Origin: CAYXUW01 sp964468375 | GTDB taxonomy: Bacteria > Planctomycetota > Phycisphaerae > Sedimentisphaerales > Anaerobacaceae | DNA: 26,563 nucleotides | Direction: 5' to 3' | Assembly: GCA_964468375.1 (NCBI GenBank) | Contig: CAYXUW010000009.1 | Coordinates: 1-26,563 of the forward strand | Shown: piece by piece, positions 1 to 6,643 of the stretch | Numbering within the stretch: the first letter of the stretch is position 1 | Layout: each line of letters starts with the position of its first letter | The notes under the pieces: model-generated | What the model saw: only the letters and a program-made list of their open reading frames with translations | What the model was told of the DNA's origin: nothing | Databases searched by the model: none | Position numbers and translations under genes: made by a program

Positions 1-400
1 GTCCTGCACTGGTTGCAGGAGAGATGATCTCATCTGCATCGTCGATGCTCAAATCAGCAACCAGGACACTGTTGACACCTGCTTTATGAAAATCGCTAAA
101 AAACTCTTCCGCCCCATACTGATAAATCAGGTTGTAATACATCAGCAGCCCTATTGGGATGTCTTTATAATTCTTGACCTTTCGGACGAACTCCCGTGCC
201 TTTGCGACACTCATCCCGCTGTTTCTTGCCCTGATATCGGCCTTTTGGATCGTCGGCCCGTCCGCTATTGGATCTGAGAACGGTATGCCCAGTTCTAGAA
301 TATCAGCCCCCGCATCGATAGCCGTTTTTACGATTTGCAAANNNNNNNNNNTCAATGCAGCTCTGTCCAGTTCAGAAAAAAGCTCTTTGTATGTTTTCAT
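1..400 (-). CDS. trpA: Tryptophan synthase alpha chain, partial, interrupted by an assembly gap
   Basis: TrpA cleaves indole-3-glycerol phosphate to indole and glyceraldehyde-3-phosphate and passes indole to TrpB. The visible protein starts MKTYKELFSELD and, after the gap, runs through LQIVKTAIDAGADILELGIPFSDP. It contains the catalytic Glu (in LELG) and Asp (in DPIADG) known for the family, then IGLLMYYNLIYQYG. The C-terminal half lies beyond the left edge. Ten N at 342-351 keep the frame but leave 20 residues before LQIV, where E. coli TrpA has 33, so roughly 13 residues, including the conserved strand around the usual TLGDP, are missing from the assembly. The start at 400 lies 30 nt after the trpB stop; an in-frame GTG at 409 is an alternative, and no strong Shine-Dalgarno is seen for either. 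It is the last visible gene of the operon. Confidence 0.93.
   Translation of the reverse strand, partial: MKTYKELFSELDRAALXXXXLQIVKTAIDAGADILELGIPFSDPIADGPTIQKADIRARNSGMSVAKAREFVRKVKNYKDIPIGLLMYYNLIYQYGAEEFFSDFHKAGVNSVLVADLSIDDADEIISPATSAG
342..351. other. Assembly gap (10 N) inside trpA
   Basis: Ten unresolved bases. The number is probably a placeholder: comparison with the length of E. coli TrpA suggests about 39 further coding bases are missing. The frame on both sides agrees, so this need not be a biological frameshift. Confidence 0.95.
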
Positions 401-430
401 TGGTTTCACACTTTCATGATCAACGAATAA

Positions 431-1609
431 TTATTTCCCAAGAGGGCGATGTTTTTCCACAATTGAAACGTCTTTGTCGCCTCGGCCGGAAAGGTTCACT
501 ACTACTATTTGCTCCGATCCTAACCTTCCCTTTTGACTCATAAGGTAGGCCAGAGCGTGTGCGCTTTCCAGAGCCGGGAGTATACCTTCACACTTGCTCA
601 GCAACTCAAACGCGTCGAGAACTTCTGCGTCTTCTGCTGCGACATATTCGGCCCTTCCAGTATCTTTCAAAAGACAGTGCTCCGGTCCGACAGCCGGGTA
701 ATCCAGTCCCGCGCTTACCGATTCCGTCTCGTAGACCTGTCCTTCTACATCCTGCAGCAGATAGGATTTCGATCCGTGAAGGATACCTACTCGTCCCGCC
801 ACAAGTGTAGCCGCGTGTTTGCCGTCGGCTACACTCCTGCCGCCGGCTTCGACACCGATTAGCTTCACGTTCTTATCATCCAGAAAGGCGGAAAATATTC
901 CTATCGCGTTGCTGCCGCCCCCTACGCAGGCAACAACCGTATCCGGAAGTCTGCCTAATTTATCAAGACACTGCTGCCTTGTTTCTTTGCCGATACAGCT
1001 TTGAAAATGTTTTACTATTGTCGGATACGGATGCGGCCCGCACGCTGAGCCGAATAGGTAAAAAGTGTCGCTAACGTGAGCCGTCCAGTAGCGAAGCGCA
1101 TCGTTAATAGCGTCTTTAAGCGTTCCTGTGCCGCCTTCGATGGGAATAACTTCTGCGCCGCACAGTTTCATTTTATGGACATTGACGCTTTGCCGCTCGA
1201 TATCGGTTACGCCCATAAAGATTTTCGTTTCCATCCCGAACAGAGCGCCAATCATCGCCGTCGCCAAACCGTGCTGGCCTGCACCGGTCTCGGCAATGAG
1301 CTTAGTTTTACCCATATACTTCGCCAAGAGTCCCTGACCGAGCGTATTGTTGACTTTGTGCGCTCCGCCGTGCAGAAGGTCTTCGCGCTTCAGATATACT
1401 TTAAAGCCGACGTGTTCACTGAATCTTTTTGCGAAATAAAGCGGGCTTGGTCGTCCGGCGTAATCCTGATAAAGCTGTGCCAGCTCGGCTGTAAATTGCT
1501 CATCCTCATAAAAGCGGTAAAATGCCTCCTCTAATTCCTCCAGCACTGGCATTAAAACCTCCGGAACATAGAAGCCGCCGTAATCTCCGAATCTGCCTTT
1601 ATATTTCAT
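431..1609 (-). CDS. trpB: Tryptophan synthase beta chain
   Basis: PLP enzyme that condenses indole with L-serine to tryptophan, acting as the beta2 core of the alpha2beta2 complex. At 392 residues it is the normal length. The N-terminus (GRFGDYGGFYVPEVLMP) is typical, KREDLLHGGAHKVNNTLGQ carries the PLP-binding lysine (K85), and CVGGGSNAIGIF is the phosphate-binding glycine loop. AGGAA lies 8-9 nt before the ATG and the trpF stop is 10 nt upstream, consistent with co-transcription and reinitiation. It reads as intact. It belongs to the standard TrpB1 class that works with TrpA, as expected from the trpA gene directly downstream. Confidence 0.98.
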   Translation of the reverse strand: MKYKGRFGDYGGFYVPEVLMPVLEELEEAFYRFYEDEQFTAELAQLYQDYAGRPSPLYFAKRFSEHVGFKVYLKREDLLHGGAHKVNNTLGQGLLAKYMGKTKLIAETGAGQHGLATAMIGALFGMETKIFMGVTDIERQSVNVHKMKLCGAEVIPIEGGTGTLKDAINDALRYWTAHVSDTFYLFGSACGPHPYPTIVKHFQSCIGKETRQQCLDKLGRLPDTVVACVGGGSNAIGIFSAFLDDKNVKLIGVEAGGRSVADGKHAATLVAGRVGILHGSKSYLLQDVEGQVYETESVSAGLDYPAVGPEHCLLKDTGRAEYVAAEDAEVLDAFELLSKCEGILPALESAHALAYLMSQKGRLGSEQIVVVNLSGRGDKDVSIVEKHRPLGK

Positions 1610-1619
1610 TTCTAAATTC

Positions 1620-2243
1620 CTAACCTCTTAGACGATTTACATTTTCGAATAATTTCTTCATTAGTTTTTTGTCCTTTTTTCCGGGGCTGGCTTCGATGCC
1701 GCTGCATATATCGATTCCGTAAACTCCCAGTTCGACCGCCTTGGCCGCATTGTCAGGATTTATCCCGCCAGCTAGGAAAATACGCTTGTTGATGTGCCCT
1801 ACGATGTTCCAGTCGAAGCTTATACCTGTCCCGCCGTACTTATTGGGGTCGAAGGCGTCCAGCAGAATTGCGTCTGTAAAAAAATCCTCCGCTCGTTCTA
1901 CGTCCCCTTGGTCTTTTACCCGTATTGCTTTCATTACTTTCACATTATGAGAACGAAAGTCGCTGCAGAACTGCGGGTCTTCATCGCCGTGCAGCTGAAC
2001 CCAGTTCAATGGGCATATGCTTCGTATTTCGTGAATTTTCTCGGCTGGTTCGTTTACAAATACGCCGACAATGTCCATAAAACCAGGCAGTTTATTTATT
2101 ATCTTCGCCGCCTGTTCCGGGCTTATGTACCTCGGACTTTTCGGATAAAAGTTAAAACCCAGCAGGTCTGCACCCATATCCATTGCCGCGGAGGCATCGT
2201 CATAATTGGTAAGACCGCAAATTTTAACCTTTACTATCAACAT
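1620..2243 (-). CDS. trpF: Phosphoribosylanthranilate isomerase
   Basis: Third pathway step: Amadori rearrangement of N-(5-phosphoribosyl)-anthranilate to CdRP. The 207-residue TIM barrel has the hallmark KICGLTN near the start (general-base Cys at residue 9), LLGFNFYPKSPRY, the LLDAFDPNKYGGTG segment carrying the catalytic Asp, and FLAGGINPDN. It is a free-standing TrpF, not the TrpC-TrpF fusion of enteric bacteria. The start is 12 nt after the trpD stop; GGA near that stop is the only ribosome-site candidate, at a long distance, so translation may depend on coupling. In canonical operons trpC sits directly before this gene; here it is absent. Confidence 0.97.
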   Translation of the reverse strand: MLIVKVKICGLTNYDDASAAMDMGADLLGFNFYPKSPRYISPEQAAKIINKLPGFMDIVGVFVNEPAEKIHEIRSICPLNWVQLHGDEDPQFCSDFRSHNVKVMKAIRVKDQGDVERAEDFFTDAILLDAFDPNKYGGTGISFDWNIVGHINKRIFLAGGINPDNAAKAVELGVYGIDICSGIEASPGKKDKKLMKKLFENVNRLRG

Positions 2244-2255
2244 TTTTTTGTTTGC

Positions 2256-3275
2256 TCATCCATTATTTGAAACTTCGACTAACTTTTCCAGACAATTTAG
2301 TGCTGCTCCTCTACTGACCGATGCGTTTGCTATTTTGATTGCCGTTTCGAAATCACTCGCCAGTTCCGCGACTATTATCGCAGCGGCGGCGTTCAGGATA
2401 ACGATGTCCTTACGCGGCCCGCTTTCTTTACCGTTTAGTATGTCTCTTAGAACCTGGGCGCTTCTCTCTGTATCGGTTACCTTCAAATCATTTATGTCAG
2501 CCGGCGGGATTCCTAAATCTTTGGGGTTTAGCTGCCGGCTTTCGATTTTGCCTTGCTTTAGTTCGATTATTTTAGTAATCCCTGCAGTGCTTATTTCGTC
2601 CATGCCGTTGCTGTGAACGACCATCGCCACTTTTGTCCCCAGCAGTTTGAGGGCCTCGGTTATCGTTTCCATCAAGCTTTCATCCGCCACGCCGAGCACC
2701 TGCCTTTGCACCTTGGCCGGATTGGCCAGAGGCCCGAGGACGTTAAATGCCGTTCTAAAGCCCAGATTCTTGCGGATTGGCTGAACGTATTTCATTGCCG
2801 GATGGAACGCAGGCGCGAACATAAAACCGATATGCGCCTGTTTTATGCATTCTGCCACCACCTCGGCTCCAGCATCTACTTTAACGCCCAGCTCCTCGAG
2901 CACGTCCGCCGAGCCGCACTTGCTGGTTATGCCGCGATTGCCGTGTTTAGCTACGTAAACGCCCGCTCCAGCCGCCACTATTGCCGAGGCCGTGGAAATG
3001 TTGGAGGTTTTAATTGCGCCGCCGCCCGTTCCGCAGGTGTCAATTAGATTGTCGATGTCGACTTTGACTGCAACGGCATGGTTACGCAGTGATTTCGCAA
3101 GCCCTGCCAGTTCCGCTGACGTTGCGCCTTTAATGTGCATTGCCGTGAGAAACGCCGCTATCTGAACCTCGCTGACTTCGCCCTCGAAGATGATATCCAA
3201 AAGCTTCGTTGCCTGCTCGAAGCTTAAATTTTCACCTTTTAACAGCAGCTTAATGTGTTCGGTTATTCCTGCCAT
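2256..3275 (-). CDS. trpD: Anthranilate phosphoribosyltransferase
   Basis: Second committed step: transfers phosphoribose from PRPP to anthranilate. 339 residues, normal length. The PRPP loop reads DTCGTGGGAIKTSNISTAS; the usual GTGGD is GTGGG here, a variant I believe occurs in other lineages. AKHGNRGITSKCGSADVLEELG and the PIRKNLGFRTAFNVLGPLANP stretch are characteristic. The reading frame is open 59 codons further upstream, but the ATG at 3275 is chosen because it gives the family N-terminus (MAGITEHIKLLLKGENLS) and sits 2 nt after the trpG stop (TAAGAATG). That tight junction implies translational coupling with trpG, whose product works with TrpE. Confidence 0.96.
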   Translation of the reverse strand: MAGITEHIKLLLKGENLSFEQATKLLDIIFEGEVSEVQIAAFLTAMHIKGATSAELAGLAKSLRNHAVAVKVDIDNLIDTCGTGGGAIKTSNISTASAIVAAGAGVYVAKHGNRGITSKCGSADVLEELGVKVDAGAEVVAECIKQAHIGFMFAPAFHPAMKYVQPIRKNLGFRTAFNVLGPLANPAKVQRQVLGVADESLMETITEALKLLGTKVAMVVHSNGMDEISTAGITKIIELKQGKIESRQLNPKDLGIPPADINDLKVTDTERSAQVLRDILNGKESGPRKDIVILNAAAAIIVAELASDFETAIKIANASVSRGAALNCLEKLVEVSNNG

Positions 3276-3277
3276 TC

Positions 3278-3895
3278 TTACCGCCTTATTTTTTGTTTCT
3301 TTTCGGTTGCGATTGATAGGATGTTTTCGATTATCTTTCCGCCCGCCGGTGTCAGAATGCTTTCCGGGTGAAACTGCACGCCGAATATCGGCAGCTTTTT
3401 GTGTTCGATTGCCATAACAATACCCTCGAACTCCGCCGTTTTCTCTAAACAATCCGGAAGTTCCTGGATATAACAGCAGAGACTATGGTAGCGTCCCGCC
3501 TGCAGTGGGTTTTCAACTCCGGCGAATATTCCCTTTTCATTATGTGTTATCCGCGAGGGTTTACCATGCATTGGAACCGGCGCGTGTCCGATTTTCCCGC
3601 CGAAATATTGTGCAATTACCTGGTGGCCTAGGCAAACCCCGAATATCGGCAATTTGTCTTTGAAATAATCCACCGCTGAAAGTGAAATACCGGCCGTATC
3701 CGGTGTTCCCGGTCCGGGCGATATCACGAGAAGGTTCGGACCGAATTCGTCGGCGACCCGTTTGAGCTCTTCAATGTCGGTGTCGGCTCGATAAACCTTA
3801 GCGTCGCAGTTGCGCTTGCAGAAGTCATCTACAAGATTGTATGTGAACGAATCAAAGTTATCGATAAACAAAACTTTTCTCATATTCTCTTTCAT
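3278..3895 (-). CDS. trpG: Anthranilate synthase glutamine amidotransferase subunit (component II)
   Basis: Releases ammonia from glutamine for TrpE. 205 residues. A class I glutamine amidotransferase: FIDNFDSFTYNLV at the N-terminus, SPGPGTP oxyanion region, nucleophile C88 in FGVCLGHQ, and the His/Glu pair in GVQFHPESIL. The internal FAGVENPLQAGRYHSL resembles the E. coli TrpG/PabA segment. The start at 3895 is favoured over the in-frame ATG at 3883 because AAGGA sits 9 nt upstream of it. It begins 15 nt after trpE. It is a single-domain TrpG, not fused to trpD as in enterics. Confidence 0.96.
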   Translation of the reverse strand: MKENMRKVLFIDNFDSFTYNLVDDFCKRNCDAKVYRADTDIEELKRVADEFGPNLLVISPGPGTPDTAGISLSAVDYFKDKLPIFGVCLGHQVIAQYFGGKIGHAPVPMHGKPSRITHNEKGIFAGVENPLQAGRYHSLCCYIQELPDCLEKTAEFEGIVMAIEHKKLPIFGVQFHPESILTPAGGKIIENILSIATEKKQKIRR

Positions 3896-3910
3896 AAAAC
3901 TTTGTCCTTT

Positions 3911-5506
3911 TTATTCTCCGCGAATCGCTCGCAGGCAGGAATTCGCCTTATGCTCTGTCTCTTCGAATTCGGTTTTCGGAACACTGTCATACACTATACC
4001 CGCACCTACCCGAATATAAGCCGTGTGGTCCTTGACCTGTAAGCTTCTTATCGTGATGCAGCTGTCGAACTGGCCGTCGACGGTCAGGTAGCAGACGGCC
4101 CCGCCGTAATAGCCGCGTTTGGTCTTTTCGAGCCGGCGGATTATCTTCATTGCCTCAATCTTCGGCGCGCCGGTCAGCGTGCCCATATTCATCGTCGCCA
4201 GATATGCGCTCAGTGCATCGAGCCCTTTTGCCAGTGTCCCTTTGACATTGCTTACAAGATGCTGCACCGAAGAGTATTTTTCCGCTATCAAAAGCTCTGT
4301 AACAATTCTGCTGCCCGGCTCGGCCACCCTCGCGATATCATTTCTCGCAAGGTCAACCAGCATTATGTGCTCTGCCAGCTCCTTATGGTCGAGCTTTAAT
4401 TCCGCCTCGTATCTGAAATCGGTGTCTTCATCTATTTTATCGCCGACTCGGCCGCGGGGCTTCGTGCCTGCTATCGGCCGAATTTCCACATCGCGTTTCT
4501 CACCACCACTTACCCGCAAATTAAGTTCCGGGCTGGAACCCATCAGTATCGTTTTCGGTGTGTTCAGGTAAAACATATACGGCGATGGATTCAATTTTCT
4601 AAGACGCTTATAAACATCCAGCGGCTCATCGGGACACGGCTCTAATTTTGTCCTGCTCAACACCACCTGAAAAATGTCTCCGTCGATAATGTGCTGTTTG
4701 GCGTCACGAACCATTTTTTCGTATTCCTGCTGATTGGTGTCGGTTGAAGCGGCGGGCAGTTGGCCTGTATATTTTTGTCCCCTGGGTATTTCCGTTTTAG
4801 CGAGGTCGAAATAGTATTCGAAGTACTCCTGTGCCTCGGCAATTGCGGCTTCGCGGTCGCCATTGGTTATCACGCAGTTGACTATAACGTAACCTTTGTT
4901 GTGCCTGTGGTCGCATAGGAAGATATTGTCGGCGAAGTAAAGCTCATAATCAGGGTTGCCGAGCAGGTCTTCTTCACTGGGGGGCAGTTTTTCGAACTGG
5001 TCTATAAAATCGTAGCTTAGGGCACCCAACAATCCGCAAGTTACCCTAAACGGTTTGCTTGCCAGACTGAAACTGAAAGCGACTGCCCGGAGCACATCCA
5101 TCTGGTTCGTGCTTTGCAGCCGGGACTGCTCGTCTATTACTTTCTCGACCTGCTTGATTCGGCCGGTAATTGTCTCCGGGTTGAATTCCACCGATTCGCA
5201 GAAATCAAAACTTTTTTGCCTGTTGGCGAACAAATACTCTATCATCCGTCTGCCGGTGCTGCTCAACGCTTTGATGGTAAAATTGACCCCCGTGCCGGTG
5301 AGGTAAAGCGCCGGCTTTGCCGTTCCGAAGCTCAGAGCATTTTCCGCCAAGTAATCACTTGCCTCGAACAGGGCACAATCTTTATTCCGCCCGTAGTCGC
5401 TCAGCTTGGCGAAAAAGTCCACCGGCTCGTCTATATCGATTTCTTTGACGACAGGCACGATTTGCCCCGGCCTGGCATTGGCTATTATTTCCCTGTAATC
5501 ATCCAT
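3911..5506 (-). CDS. trpE: Anthranilate synthase component I
   Basis: Converts chorismate plus ammonia to anthranilate, the committed and feedback-controlled step. 531 residues. The C-terminal chorismate-binding domain shows FQVVLSRTKLEP, NPSPYMFYLN, PIAGTKPRGR, DHKELAEHIMLVDLARNDIARV, NMGTLTGAPKIEAM, RGYYGGAVCYL and the final AGAGIVYDSVPKTEFEE. The N-terminal regulatory domain and motifs such as NMGTLTGAPK and GAGxxxDSVP look closer to the enteric TrpE class than to the common LPADLETPVSAFLKL type. The Shine-Dalgarno AAAAGG sits about 9 nt before the ATG at 5506. It is the first structural gene downstream of the trpL attenuator. Confidence 0.97.
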   Translation of the reverse strand: MDDYREIIANARPGQIVPVVKEIDIDEPVDFFAKLSDYGRNKDCALFEASDYLAENALSFGTAKPALYLTGTGVNFTIKALSSTGRRMIEYLFANRQKSFDFCESVEFNPETITGRIKQVEKVIDEQSRLQSTNQMDVLRAVAFSFSLASKPFRVTCGLLGALSYDFIDQFEKLPPSEEDLLGNPDYELYFADNIFLCDHRHNKGYVIVNCVITNGDREAAIAEAQEYFEYYFDLAKTEIPRGQKYTGQLPAASTDTNQQEYEKMVRDAKQHIIDGDIFQVVLSRTKLEPCPDEPLDVYKRLRKLNPSPYMFYLNTPKTILMGSSPELNLRVSGGEKRDVEIRPIAGTKPRGRVGDKIDEDTDFRYEAELKLDHKELAEHIMLVDLARNDIARVAEPGSRIVTELLIAEKYSSVQHLVSNVKGTLAKGLDALSAYLATMNMGTLTGAPKIEAMKIIRRLEKTKRGYYGGAVCYLTVDGQFDSCITIRSLQVKDHTAYIRVGAGIVYDSVPKTEFEETEHKANSCLRAIRGE

Positions 5507-5559
5507 ATTATTGACCTTTTAACGTAACTTTTTATCCGCAAACCCTTATAAATACAAAC

Positions 5560-5659
5560 AAAAAAAGGCGGCCTGCTTTTCCAACAGGCCGCCTTCTTAA
5601 GAAGTCTAAATAATTTTTTACAGCAAATTACCGCCGCCTGCCGGATTTATTCCGCAGGC
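5560..5659 (-). promoter_or_regulatory. trp attenuator (pause hairpin, antiterminator, intrinsic terminator)
   Basis: Read on the minus strand, three alternative pairings are visible. Hairpin 1:2 spans 5659-5636 (GCCTGCGGA with TCCGGCAGGC, one bulged G) and holds the trpL stop codon in its loop. Antiterminator 2:3 pairs CCGGCAGGC (from 5644) with GCCTGTTGG (to 5581): nine contiguous pairs, two of them G-U. Terminator 3:4 pairs AAGGCGGCCTG (5595-5585) with CAGGCCGCCTT (5575-5565), a perfect 11-bp stem followed by seven U. A ribosome stalled on the Trp codons (5667-5659) would cover strand 1 and favour 2:3, so read-through into trpE would rise when charged tRNA-Trp is scarce. Attenuated transcripts would be about 138 nt. 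Confidence 0.92.
5565..5595 (-). terminator. Intrinsic terminator of the trp attenuator
   Basis: Perfect 11-bp GC-rich stem (arms 5585-5595 and 5565-5575) with a 9-nt loop, followed on the minus strand by a seven-T tract. It lies 54 nt before trpE and downstream of trpL, so it ends the leader RNA rather than a preceding gene. Confidence 0.93.
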
Positions 5660-5697
5660 CACCACCAACCAAACAAATTATTACGGCTAATCTGCAT
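5647..5697 (-). CDS. trpL: trp operon leader peptide, MQISRNNLFGWWWPAE
   Basis: A 16-codon ORF whose residues 11-13 are three consecutive TGG codons, placed exactly where a stalled ribosome would cover strand 1 of the attenuator. The stop codon lies in the loop of hairpin 1:2. The ATG is 7 nt after the -10 hexamer, so the predicted transcription start is at or one base before the A of the ATG; there is no room for a Shine-Dalgarno, and a leaderless mRNA is inferred. From established knowledge, Sinorhizobium meliloti trpL has the same arrangement (leaderless, WWW). Confidence 0.92.
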   Translation of the reverse strand: MQISRNNLFGWWWPAE

Positions 5698-5704
5698 TAT
5701 CAGT

Positions 5705-5733
5705 AGTTTATCACATCATCTGCTTTTTGTCAA
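5705..5733 (-). promoter_or_regulatory. trp operon sigma-70-type promoter
   Basis: TTGACA (5733-5728), 17-bp spacer, TAAACT (5710-5705) on the minus strand. The predicted start is 5698-5697, at the trpL ATG. No TrpR-like operator is recognisable over it. Confidence 0.88.
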
Positions 5734-5747
5734 TACCAAATCGGAAA

Positions 5748-5759
5748 GAAAATATTTTC
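5748..5759. promoter_or_regulatory. 12-bp perfect palindrome between the divergent trp and kdsB promoters
   Basis: GAAAATATTTTC lies between the two -35 boxes (trp at 5733, kdsB at 5765). It could be a protein-binding site or a shared AT-rich UP element. Function is inference from position only. Confidence 0.35.
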
Positions 5760-5764
5760 CCTTG

Positions 5765-5793
5765 TTGACAAAGTCTTTTGTATTGACTAATAT
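5765..5793 (+). promoter_or_regulatory. kdsB-pyrG promoter
   Basis: TTGACA (5765-5770), 17-bp spacer, TAATAT (5788-5793). The start is predicted near 5800, giving a leader of about 70 nt that contains a GC-rich hairpin around 5826-5842 with a CTTC loop. Confidence 0.87.
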
Positions 5794-5872
5794 ACTCCGG
5801 CAGTGGTTTTTATCGGGACTTCGGCTGGGCCTTCGCCCGGGCGAGTAAATTCTGCTGCCGGGAAGGTTATTT

Positions 5873-6643
5873 GTGAGAGTTTACGTTTGTATACCTGCTC
5901 GTTACGGTTCTACCAGATTCCTCGCTAAAGTTCTCGCCAAAGATACCGGCAAATTCCTCATTCAGCATACCTATGAACGGGCCTGCGCAGCAACACTTCC
6001 CGAAAAGGTAATAATAGCCGCCGATGATAGTCGAATCGCCGACGCCGCCGAATCCTTCGGCGCGGAATGTATTATGACCAGCCCTGACTGTGCAAGCGGC
6101 ACCGACCGCATCGCCGAAGCCGTTGCTGATGTTGACGTTGATATCATCGTAAATTTACAGGCCGATGAGCCCGAAATCGACCCGGCCAATATCGACAAAG
6201 TCGCCCAGCTTTTAGTAGATGGCCCCGACTGCCCGATGGCCACTTTGGCTGCCGAATTTCGGAATGCCGACCAAATCGCTGACCCGAATATCGTAAAAGT
6301 AATTACCGACTGTGATAATAGGGCGATTTATTTTTCACGCTCGGTAATACCGTATGATAGGGACAAATCCGGCACAGAGAATGTAGAGCAATATCTTCGC
6401 CATCTCGGAATTTACGCTTACAGGAAGGATTTTTTGCTGAAAATCACGAAATTGCCGCAGACTCCATTGGAGAAAATCGAAAAACTTGAACAACTGCGTG
6501 CTGTTGAAAATGGCTTTGGTATATTGGTTGCTAAAGTCGCACATACCTGCGACGGAATAGACACTCCTGAACAATATGCAGAGTTCGTCAAAAGATATAA
6601 AAAAAGCTGTGGAATAGCTGGATTAAAGAAGGAAAACCTATGA
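5873..6643 (+). CDS. kdsB: 3-deoxy-manno-octulosonate cytidylyltransferase (CMP-KDO synthetase)
   Basis: Activates KDO with CTP to CMP-KDO for lipopolysaccharide inner core synthesis; cytosolic. 256 residues. The N-terminal nucleotide-binding signature is CIPARYGSTRF (the usual STRLPGKPL reads STRFLAKVL), followed by IQHTYERA, IIAADDSRI, CASGTDRIAEA and VNLQADEP (usually VNLQGDEP), and later HLGIYAYRKDFL and EKIEKLEQLRA. The start is GTG at 5873, preceded by GGAAGG at good spacing. Its last four bases overlap pyrG (ATGA), so the CTP-using enzyme is translationally coupled to the CTP-making one. Its presence implies a KDO-containing outer membrane. Confidence 0.96.
   Translation: MRVYVCIPARYGSTRFLAKVLAKDTGKFLIQHTYERACAATLPEKVIIAADDSRIADAAESFGAECIMTSPDCASGTDRIAEAVADVDVDIIVNLQADEPEIDPANIDKVAQLLVDGPDCPMATLAAEFRNADQIADPNIVKVITDCDNRAIYFSRSVIPYDRDKSGTENVEQYLRHLGIYAYRKDFLLKITKLPQTPLEKIEKLEQLRAVENGFGILVAKVAHTCDGIDTPEQYAEFVKRYKKSCGIAGLKKENL

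Noticed and set aside
3276..3452. N-terminal extension of trpD to the upstream in-frame start
   Set aside because: It would overlap trpG by 58 codons, and the added residues resemble no AnPRT. The ATG at 3275 gives the family start.
5565..5595. Terminator between two convergent units
   Set aside because: The genes on either side are divergent, not convergent. With trpL and the competing stems it fits an attenuator.
5700..5760. TrpR operator at the trp promoter
   Set aside because: No GTACTAGTT-like dyad covers the promoter. The only palindrome (5748-5759) lies upstream of the -35 box and has a different sequence.
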